Of a stretch of DNA of 41,168 nt, positions 28,776 to 35,715 are shown piece after piece; positions within the stretch are counted from its first letter, which is position 1, and each line of letters opens with the position of its first letter. The translations under genes and the position numbers were made by a program. Source of the DNA: an uncultured Gammaproteobacteria bacterium (lineage in GTDB: Bacteria > Pseudomonadota > Gammaproteobacteria > Pseudomonadales > Pseudohongiellaceae); contig CAJWGN010000016.1 of NCBI GenBank assembly GCA_913031035.1, forward strand, positions 1-41,168. The letters are read 5' to 3'. The notes beneath the pieces were generated by a model. The model did not search any database and was not told the origin of the DNA. It saw nothing but the letters and a program-made list of their open reading frames with translations.

Positions 28776-30131
28776 CTATTGCAGCGTATTAATGTACGCG
28801 GCAACGTCTTCGATCTCTTCAAGCCCTGACATTGCAGTGGCCATTGAAACCATTTGCTCACCGTAATCATCTTCACGGTGCAAGCCGCGTATACCGGCCC
28901 GAAAATTGCTAATTTGAGTGACAAAATACCAATCACTCATGCCAGCAAGTTTAGGTGCGTCTGTATACCAAGTGCCGTCGCCGCTATCTAAATGACAGGC
29001 TGCACAGTTACTGTCGTAAATGTTCGCTCCGTTAGCAACATCACCCGTAATAGTGGGGGTAGATGGAGTGTCTTGGAGAGTCGCGATGTAAGCTGACATA
29101 TTGCGAACAGCAGCATCATCGACAAGCGTGTTTGCCATTCCAACCATCATTGCGCCGTTGGTATCACCAGGCCCACCGCGAACACCATTTTTAAAATAAT
29201 TAAGTTGGCGTTCTAAGTACCATGCCTGTTGACCGGCAATTTTAGGACTGTTCAAAGCGATATTACCTTCGCCTTCAGCACCGTGGCATGACGCGCATAT
29301 AGCATATGCTGCCTGACCGGCCGCGATGTTAGCGGGAGCCATAGATTGCGTTTCCGCAAAGGTCGGCTGCGCTGCTAACCAAATGTCATAATCTTCTTGA
29401 GGCTCGATTACAACAGCACCGCGCATTATGAAATGACCAATACCGCATAATTCTTGACACATTATGTCGTAACGGCCTTCTTTCTGCGGATCGAACCACA
29501 GGTAAGAGACAAGTCCGGGCACCAAATCCATTTTGACGCGGAACTGAGGCACGGTGTAGTTGTGGAGTGTGTCGTTAGAGCGAAGCAACGCCTTGACTGG
29601 TTTGCCCACGGGCAAATGCATTTCAGGTTGAGTGACAATAATGTCGTCTTGTCCCCTTGGATCTTCAAGATTCACCCCGAATGGGTTTGACTCTGTCACC
29701 AATGCTGTCTCTGCAAATCCAAGTTGGCCGTCAGCGCCAGGGTATCGGAATGCCCACTGCCACTGCTGACCCATCACTTCATATTCGGTTGCGGTCTCGG
29801 GAACAGTTACAAACGATGCCCAGACAAATAAGCCCGGTGCAAGCATTGCGACAACTCCGATGGTAGTGACCACTGACAAACTTGTTTCGAGTTTGTGGTT
29901 TTCAGGTTCATAAACGGCTTTATGGCCGTCCTTCTGACGAAACTTGTAAACGCAGTAAGCTAAAAAAAGATTTAGAATTACAAAGACTATACCCGTAATC
30001 CAAAATGTGACATTAATTGTAAAATCGATGGAACCCCAATCGGATGCGATATCGGTAAACCACCATGGGCTGGCAAAATGGAACACGACAGATCCAATAA
30101 CCAGCAATAAAATAACGACCGCTAAAGCCAT
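28776..30131 (-). CDS. coxB: Cytochrome c oxidase subunit II fused to a diheme cytochrome c
   Basis: Subunit II receives electrons at the CuA centre. Two N-terminal membrane helices (about residues 38-60 and 85-108) precede the CuA domain, with ligands His190, Cys225, Cys229, His233 and Met236, and the electron-entry motif GQQWQW (121-126). Unusually, two c-type heme modules follow: CASCH (279-283) and CAACH (376-380), each followed by a K(I/L)AG...WY...F..G.RG pattern as in cytochrome c4. The 451 residues thus equal a normal subunit II (about 260) plus a c4-like tail, a ccaa3-type arrangement. A good ribosome-binding site (AAGGA) lies upstream. It is the first gene of the operon. Confidence 0.94.
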   Translation of the reverse strand: MALAVVILLLVIGSVVFHFASPWWFTDIASDWGSIDFTINVTFWITGIVFVILNLFLAYCVYKFRQKDGHKAVYEPENHKLETSLSVVTTIGVVAMLAPGLFVWASFVTVPETATEYEVMGQQWQWAFRYPGADGQLGFAETALVTESNPFGVNLEDPRGQDDIIVTQPEMHLPVGKPVKALLRSNDTLHNYTVPQFRVKMDLVPGLVSYLWFDPQKEGRYDIMCQELCGIGHFIMRGAVVIEPQEDYDIWLAAQPTFAETQSMAPANIAAGQAAYAICASCHGAEGEGNIALNSPKIAGQQAWYLERQLNYFKNGVRGGPGDTNGAMMVGMANTLVDDAAVRNMSAYIATLQDTPSTPTITGDVANGANIYDSNCAACHLDSGDGTWYTDAPKLAGMSDWYFVTQISNFRAGIRGLHREDDYGEQMVSMATAMSGLEEIEDVAAYINTLQ

Positions 30132-30728
30132 AAAGCAGTAATCCTTCTTAAGTTAAAAACGAGTCCCAGATCTGGGTCTTTCAAATTGAAAAGCCTAAGA
30201 CAATAGAATTTGTTTAGTTGTTGTCAAACTTTGTAAAAAACTGTTTTTGAAGCCGTCCTGATTTTTCCAGACTTAGGCCGTACAGTCGAAAAGATTAATC
30301 TATTTCCACTGTAGAATTAAGGATTGGGTTGAGCTTCATGATCTCATGTAATTATTTTAATAAAGATCTAGTATTCACATTTCTCCAAAGGCCTAATTTC
30401 GAAGAAGAAACGCACACCTCATGCGCAACGGAATGCTATAGAAAATTGCAGTTTCTCGCAACAATTATAGTAGGGTATTTAGATAAAAACGCGCCAGATC
30501 AAGCATTTGTGACAGTTTCCTGTCAGTGGCAGATATGTCTGTTTAAATTCAGTAACAATCAGTTAGAAAAACTGTAATCTCTTGTCACTATTAGTTCAGG
30601 CTATCTTGAGATTACGCTGAATTTGTGCTTGAATTCGCGCCCTCAAAACGATACAAATCCAGCTCACCAATTGTGACGTATTTGCATCTAAGTGAAACGA
30701 TTTTATCCTATTTTCCAGAGCAGATATT
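30132..30728. other. Divergent control region between coxB and cyoE
   Basis: 597 bp without a convincing gene between the oxidase operon and cyoE-sco, which point apart. It holds the 30162-30179 palindrome and two further inverted repeats: TGACAG-TTTC-CTGTCA (30510-30525) and GTAATCTC...GAGATTAC (30574-30581 with 30608-30615). It is A+T-rich (about 60%). Promoters for both units must lie here; I could not assign -35/-10 elements with confidence. Confidence 0.6.
30162..30179. promoter_or_regulatory. Palindrome in the coxB leader, candidate operator or hairpin
   Basis: CCCAGATCTGGG (30165-30176) is a perfect 12-bp palindrome, extended to 18 bp with one mismatched pair. It lies 31-48 bp upstream of the coxB start, so it could be a regulator site or a leader hairpin. 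The regulator is unknown. Confidence 0.4.
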
Positions 30729-31613
30729 GTGACTGAAATTACAGTTAGTTCGTCGGCCAGTTGGCGCGATTTTTACGAAATGTGCAAGCCCCGTGTTGTC
30801 ATGTTAATGATTTTAACCTCCATGGTTGGAATGTTTTTGGCGGTGCCCGGAATGGTACCCATAGATGTCTTAATCCTCGGCAATATAGGGATCGCACTAG
30901 TAGCGGGTTCCGGTGCGGTGGTGAATCATTTGATCGATCGTAAAATTGACATTTTAATGAAGCGCACACACAACCGGCCCTTGCCCCAAGGTCGAGTGGA
31001 TACAACGCAAACTATTTTATTTGCGGCAACTATCGGCGCTGCCGGGATGTTAGTGCTTTGGTTCGGTGTTAACCCACTGTGCGCTTGGCTAACTCTGGCT
31101 TCATTTATCGGGTATGCATTTATCTACACGGGCTATTTGAAGCACGCGACACCCCAGAATATCGTTATTGGGGGGCTTGCAGGCGCCATGCCTCCGCTTC
31201 TAGGGTGGTCGGCAGTAACAGGCACGATAGAGTCCGACGCTTTAATCTTGGTATTCATCATATTCGCCTGGACCCCCCCACATTTCTGGGCATTAGCCAT
31301 TCATCGCAAAGACGAATACGCGAAATCAGGCGTGCCAATGCTGCCGGTAACTCACGGTGAGCACGTCACTAAAATTCACATTATTGTTTACACAGTGCTC
31401 CTGGTCGTTTCAAGTATCTTTCCATACCTTTCTGGTATGAGTGGCCTGTTATATCTTGGGTCGGCAATAGCGTTAGGTATTGGGTTTTTGGCTTGGTCGT
31501 TGATTTTGATGTTCAGGCCTAAGCCTTCTACAGCCATGGACACCTTTCGGTTCTCCATTCTTTATCTTGCGTTGCTATTTTTAGCTCTTCTAATTGATCA
31601 CTATTTGTTCTAG
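30729..31613 (+). CDS. cyoE: Protoheme IX farnesyltransferase (heme O synthase)
   Basis: Inner-membrane UbiA-family prenyltransferase converting heme b to heme o, the first step to heme a for the adjacent oxidase. The 294 residues carry about nine membrane helices. The prenyl-diphosphate-binding motif NHLIDRKIDILMKRTHNRPLP is at about residues 66-86, a second loop is around YTGYLKHATPQN, and TPPHFWALAIHRKDEY (about 181-196) is typical. The start is GTG. It is divergent from the oxidase operon and 33 bp before the Sco gene. Heme A synthase (ctaA) is not in the window. Confidence 0.95.
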   Translation: MTEITVSSSASWRDFYEMCKPRVVMLMILTSMVGMFLAVPGMVPIDVLILGNIGIALVAGSGAVVNHLIDRKIDILMKRTHNRPLPQGRVDTTQTILFAATIGAAGMLVLWFGVNPLCAWLTLASFIGYAFIYTGYLKHATPQNIVIGGLAGAMPPLLGWSAVTGTIESDALILVFIIFAWTPPHFWALAIHRKDEYAKSGVPMLPVTHGEHVTKIHIIVYTVLLVVSSIFPYLSGMSGLLYLGSAIALGIGFLAWSLILMFRPKPSTAMDTFRFSILYLALLFLALLIDHYLF

Positions 31614-31646
31614 TTGACGCTGGATCTACCCCTTCAGGATTGAAAC

Positions 31647-32414
31647 ATGGCCTTAAGTTTACGAGCAAAACGCGGTCTAGTCGCTTTTGGTGTTTTCGAC
31701 TTAGCGGTGATTATCGCGCTTGTGTTTTTGTTTGGTCTGAGATCCGAAATCAATTTGAAAGAAGAACTTCGAGACATCGGAGTTACGGTTTTTCCTGATA
31801 TTCGCCCGATTCAAGAATTCGAACTTGTTGACCAAAACTTTGAACCTTTTACGAGCGGCAAGCTCAAAGACCGGTGGACCATACTGTTTTTTGGATTTAC
31901 GGCTTGTCCTGATATTTGCCCAATCACTATGGCTGAGCTTAAAAAGTTTTACGAACAGCTCAACCCAAGTCTTAAAGACGACCTCAATGTTGTTATGGTG
32001 TCTGTGGACCCTGAGCGAGACGATCCCGAAACCATTGGCAAATACGTTAATGGATTTAACCAGGAATTTTTAGGAATTACTGGCAGCATGGATTCTATTG
32101 CCGGTGTTGCGTCTCAGTTTTTTGTTGGCTACTCCGAACCTGTTTATGAGTCTGAGAATGGAGCGCAGGAAGAGGGACAGGACATGCATCAGCACAGCCA
32201 GAACACGGTAGAGCAGTCACGACCAGAACCACATCACAGCGAGGCCGGCCATAGCCCTTCCAATATCCCCACTGAAAACTATCTAATTACTCACAGTGGT
32301 CATATTGCAATAGTCAATCCAGATGGGAATTATCACGCGGTAATGAGACCTCCACATCGTGTGAAAGACTTGCTCAAAGCCTATGAGATGATGCTTGAAA
32401 GTTCCAAATTTTAA
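31647..32414 (+). CDS. Sco-type copper chaperone with a His-rich insertion
   Basis: Membrane-anchored thioredoxin-fold protein of the SCO/SenC family that helps build the CuA site of subunit II. One N-terminal membrane helix (about residues 13-31) precedes the copper-binding motif CPDIC (Cys87, Cys91), and the third ligand is His216 in LITHS. Between the last helix region and this histidine lies an extra segment of about 35-40 residues (about 167-208), acidic and with five histidines, not part of typical Sco proteins. It might bind metal. It is co-oriented with cyoE, 33 bp downstream. The family assignment is firm; the role of the insertion is open. Confidence 0.92.
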   Translation: MALSLRAKRGLVAFGVFDLAVIIALVFLFGLRSEINLKEELRDIGVTVFPDIRPIQEFELVDQNFEPFTSGKLKDRWTILFFGFTACPDICPITMAELKKFYEQLNPSLKDDLNVVMVSVDPERDDPETIGKYVNGFNQEFLGITGSMDSIAGVASQFFVGYSEPVYESENGAQEEGQDMHQHSQNTVEQSRPEPHHSEAGHSPSNIPTENYLITHSGHIAIVNPDGNYHAVMRPPHRVKDLLKAYEMMLESSKF

Positions 32415-32454
32415 GTTAAATTTTGGTTTTTAATCGCACTTGAATTTCTTGATT

Positions 32455-33261
32455 TTAACCCTTCGAACTTGCAGGCAAAAAATAACTTAATAAAAATAAG
32501 CCGCCCGCGACGACTACAATCGACGGGCCCACCGGCGTATCTAAACTGAACGCTAGAAACACCCCTGAAAAAATACAAAAAACTCCTATGACACTGGCTT
32601 TTAATGCCATTATTTCAGGGGTTTTTGAAAATTTCCTAGCCGTAGCCGGCGGGATTATTAGCAGTGAAGTAATAAGCAAAACACCAACTATCTTCATTGA
32701 AACTGCGATTGTAAGTGCAATTAGAACGATAAGTATCAAGTTCAGTCTAGCTGTATTGTGCCCTTCAACTTCGGCGAGCTCTCTGTGAACTGTAGTTGAA
32801 AGAAAGGCATTCCAATTTTTTATAAGCACGGCTAAAACGATGGCAATTACTATGAGCACCCAGGCAAGCTCTGAGGGGGTTATGGTTAGTAGTTCACCAA
32901 AAAGATACGCCTCTAAGTTGACTCGTACCGAACTGGTTAATGACAGTACAACTACCCCTAAGGCTAAGCTGGTGTGAGCAAGTATTCCGAGCAAGGTGTC
33001 GGTTGCCAGCTTTGGGTTTCGATCAAGCAGTGCCAGCAAAATTGCTAAACCTAAGCCGCTAATTACGATGGCTAGCTGTGGATCGCCACCGGTTACCAAG
33101 CCAAGAGAAACCCCAAGCAAAGCAGAGTGAGCGAGCGTGTCTCCAAAATAAGACATCCGACGCCATACCATAAAAGAGCCTAGAGGCCCTGAAGCAACGG
33201 CGAGACCGCAGCCGGCCATCAACGCCATTATTACAAAATCTGTTGTTAACAGTTGCAGCAC
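32455..33261 (-). CDS. znuB: Zinc ABC transporter, membrane subunit ZnuB
   Basis: Permease of the ZnuABC zinc importer. The 268 residues form about eight membrane helices, with the family segments GPLGSFMVWRRMSYFGDTLAHSALLG (about residues 25-50; split here by the conserved Asp and His) and LLITSLLIIPPATAR (about 195-209). It starts four bases after the znuC stop and is coupled to it. It converges with the Sco gene. A manganese/iron permease of the same family is an alternative, but the znuA and znuC context favours zinc. Confidence 0.9.
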   Translation of the reverse strand: MLQLLTTDFVIMALMAGCGLAVASGPLGSFMVWRRMSYFGDTLAHSALLGVSLGLVTGGDPQLAIVISGLGLAILLALLDRNPKLATDTLLGILAHTSLALGVVVLSLTSSVRVNLEAYLFGELLTITPSELAWVLIVIAIVLAVLIKNWNAFLSTTVHRELAEVEGHNTARLNLILIVLIALTIAVSMKIVGVLLITSLLIIPPATARKFSKTPEIMALKASVIGVFCIFSGVFLAFSLDTPVGPSIVVVAGGLFLLSYFLPASSKG

Positions 33262-33265
33262 TTTG

Positions 33266-34033
33266 TTATTCGCCTTGAGTGGGCTTTATTTGCCCTCGAA
33301 CGTCGTGTTCGTGGTTGTGGTTATGCGTATATATAGCCAAGCTTTCGGCGCTTCTTGCTCCGAACAAATCTAAAAAGGCAGGATCATTACTCACATGTTC
33401 CGGTTTGCCATGGCAGCACACATGATGATTCAGACAAACCACTTCATCGGTTGAAGACATAACAAGATGCAAATCATGGGAAATCATAATCACACCGCAA
33501 TTCATCCGGTCCCGAATTTCACTGATCAAACCATACAGTTCGGCTTGGCCTGAAACATCGACTCCCTGCGCGGGTTCATCCAAAACTAATAATTGAGGCT
33601 TTCTCAGCATCGCTCTGGCAAGTAATACCCGTTGCATTTCCCCACCAGAGACAGAGGTCAAAGGGCTATTGAGCAAATGGGGAATTTTAAGCTGATCTAA
33701 GGTGGTACGTATTTGGAAATGATCCGAACTGCCAGAAAGTTGAAGAAATCGGCTTACCGCTATTGGCATGGTGGGGTCGATAACAAGTTTCTGAGGCATG
33801 TATCCGACGTTTAGATCTGCCCGTTTAGTGACGGTGCCGGAATCCTGCGTCATCAAGCCAAGAATTATTCGTACCAATGTCGTTTTACCGGCGCCATTAG
33901 GGCCTATTAAGGTGACGATCTTCCCTTCTTTGACCTCCAGACTCACATTATCGAGCACAGTCCTGCCTTGAAACATCTTGGAGACATCGTGTGCGGCGAT
34001 TAACGTTGAACTGTCGAGTTTTGGGGGAGCCAT
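33266..34033 (-). CDS. znuC: Zinc ABC transporter, ATP-binding subunit ZnuC
   Basis: ATPase energising zinc import. Walker A is [11 protein letters not shown] (about residues 43-53), the ABC signature is [14 protein letters not shown], and Walker B is [12 protein letters not shown], with the switch His in MISHDLHLV. The C-terminus (about 235-255) is His-rich (HNHNHEHD), as in gammaproteobacterial ZnuC, and fits a metal-linked role. The 255 residues are normal. It is first in a znuC-znuB unit, with a candidate Zur site 48-66 bp upstream. Confidence 0.94.
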   Translation of the reverse strand: MAPPKLDSSTLIAAHDVSKMFQGRTVLDNVSLEVKEGKIVTLIGPNGAGKTTLVRIILGLMTQDSGTVTKRADLNVGYMPQKLVIDPTMPIAVSRFLQLSGSSDHFQIRTTLDQLKIPHLLNSPLTSVSGGEMQRVLLARAMLRKPQLLVLDEPAQGVDVSGQAELYGLISEIRDRMNCGVIMISHDLHLVMSSTDEVVCLNHHVCCHGKPEHVSNDPAFLDLFGARSAESLAIYTHNHNHEHDVRGQIKPTQGE

Positions 34034-34080
34034 GAAGATTCCGAAAGAGATTAAGGGTTGAGCTTATAAGGAGGGCGGAC

Positions 34081-34099
34081 AATGTTATATGATAGCACT
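34081..34099. promoter_or_regulatory. Candidate Zur operator upstream of znuCB
   Basis: AATGTTATATGATAGCACT is an imperfect dyad (six of nine arm positions pair) and resembles the gammaproteobacterial Zur consensus around TGTTATA-N-TATAACA. It lies 48-66 bp before the znuC start, a place suited for repression. Zur binding is inferred; no zur gene is in the window. Confidence 0.5.
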
Positions 34100-34308
34100 G
34101 ATATCAATTGCACCGAGTTCGCTTTTTCTCAGTACTTTAACGAGTAAATTCTCAACAGTAGCTAGCTAGCCGTTATAAAGTAGCTAAGATAAGTAGTCTA
34201 ACGAGGCCCTACAAGGCCCCAGTAAAAGGTTCTGTAGCAGCTTAACGCTATCCTAGTCTTTGAGCTGTAATGGCTCTTAGAATCCCATTCATTTATGTGT
34301 GGGAGACG

Positions 34309-34646
34309 TCAAGAGGGCAGACCAGCTTTAGGGTTAACGCCACAGTCATCAGTATCATGGCTATCTTGGACTAAAAAGATAAACATGACTATTGTGCCGG
34401 CAAGTGGGACTAAACAAATCAACTGCCGCCAACCAGAGCGACCGATATCATGAAATCTCCTAGTTCCAACACCAAGGCTCGGAACTAACAGCGCAAGCCC
34501 TACTAACATTTAAATGGTGTCCAAACCCAGTACAGCTAAAACAATATTGATAATCAGATAAACTAGCATGAACATCCAATATCCTGTTCTTCGTGCTCTA
34601 CCAGTAAATCAGCATACTTTTTTAATGGGCCTTTAAAATAATCCAT
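34309..34646 (-). pseudogene. Broken DUF805 family inner-membrane protein gene
   Basis: Reading starts at ATG 34646 with MDYFKGPLKKYAD, then a missing T near 34604-34608 shifts the frame into an early stop. Restoring one base gives the family sequence (TGRARRTGYWMFMLVYLI...), followed by an in-frame TAA at the LDTI position. The C-terminal part is open at 34309-34509 (LLVPSLGVGTRRFHDIGRSG and a final NPK). About a dozen residues normally found between the two halves are absent. So at least one frameshift, one nonsense codon and a small deletion are present. It lies between znuC and znuA. Confidence 0.85.
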
Positions 34647-34750
34647 ATTGTATTCTTTTTATTGTTAAAATTTATTTTTAAACCTAACAAAGGTTTTGTA
34701 AATTGTTTTGTAAAGTGTTCTGTAATGTAACCTCAAAGGTGTTCTCTAAA

Positions 34751-35710
34751 ATGCTCGCCCAAATATCTACAAAAGCGACTTCTTCACTGTTGGGCGCATG
34801 CCTTCTAATCGCCAGCTTTTGCGGTAGTGTGCACGCGGACATTACTGTTAGCACTACTATTCGGCCGCTTTACTTTATTGCTTTAGCGATAGTTGGCGAG
34901 CAAGGAGAGGTTACCGCCTTAATTGACAGCAAATCATCGCCTCATCATTTTAATCTCACACCAAGCGATCGATTAGAGCTACTAAGGTCAGACTTAGTTG
35001 TATGGGTGGGGCCAGAACTAGAAAGCCAGCTGAGCAATAGCTTTAGTAAAATAGCTGCCAGCGATAGGATTATCACCACTGTAGCGCTACCAGGTCTAAT
35101 CTCTCACAAGATTGGCAGCGAGGGTCAAATTGATGGTCACATTTGGTTGGACACCGGCAATGCCGTGCTTATTGCCACCGAAATTGCACTCCAGGCGAAA
35201 AGACTGGACCCGGAAAACAGTGAATATTTTGAGAACAACCTAAAGCAGTTTCAATCGAGTCTAGACCGAGCCACGGATAAGATTAAACCGTTATTCAACA
35301 CGTCCAACGCTAAGGCATTTGCCGTCTATCATAATGCATTTCAATACTTTGAAAAGCAGTTTGGCCTTAGTCACCAGCTAGAGTTAGTTACAGATCCAGA
35401 AATAGCTCCTACGATTGCTCAAATAATACAGACCAGGAAAGAAGTTGCCGCCATTAAACCACTGTGTCTTTTTGGTGAGTCTGACGCCAATCCGGAGCTG
35501 ATCCGTACTCTGTTAAGTGACTACAGGCGAGCTGGCGTTAGCCACTCTAACTCAAGTCCAGCTAACTCAATCCGAGAGGTCACCATTGATCTTTTAGGTA
35601 ATGGTATCGCCGAGTCACCCTTGGCTTATATCGATTTGATAACCCATGTCGCTGACGAATTTAGTAGCTGTCTAAATATCGACACCGCCAACGCCACAAA
35701 CAACAGGTAA
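34751..35710 (+). CDS. znuA: Zinc ABC transporter, periplasmic zinc-binding protein ZnuA
   Basis: Cluster 9 solute-binding protein that delivers zinc to ZnuBC. The ATG at 34751 is chosen because AAGGTG lies nine bases upstream and a clean signal peptide (about residues 1-30, ending VHA) follows; an upstream TTG at 34703 adds a Cys-rich unlikely leader. Metal-ligand candidates are the His in SSPHHFNL, in GHIWLD and in YHNAFQYF, plus an acidic residue in GESDANPE. The long His/Asp-rich loop of E. coli ZnuA is missing. The 319 residues are normal. It is separated from znuCB, diverging across the pseudogene, and lies five bases before polA. Confidence 0.88.
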   Translation: MLAQISTKATSSLLGACLLIASFCGSVHADITVSTTIRPLYFIALAIVGEQGEVTALIDSKSSPHHFNLTPSDRLELLRSDLVVWVGPELESQLSNSFSKIAASDRIITTVALPGLISHKIGSEGQIDGHIWLDTGNAVLIATEIALQAKRLDPENSEYFENNLKQFQSSLDRATDKIKPLFNTSNAKAFAVYHNAFQYFEKQFGLSHQLELVTDPEIAPTIAQIIQTRKEVAAIKPLCLFGESDANPELIRTLLSDYRRAGVSHSNSSPANSIREVTIDLLGNGIAESPLAYIDLITHVADEFSSCLNIDTANATNNR

Positions 35711-35715
35711 AAACA

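Noticed and set aside
30329-30577. 82-codon frame between coxB and cyoE
   Set aside because: It needs a TTG start, has no recognisable domain and covers two inverted repeats of a control region. A nearby AAGGA could be coincidental.
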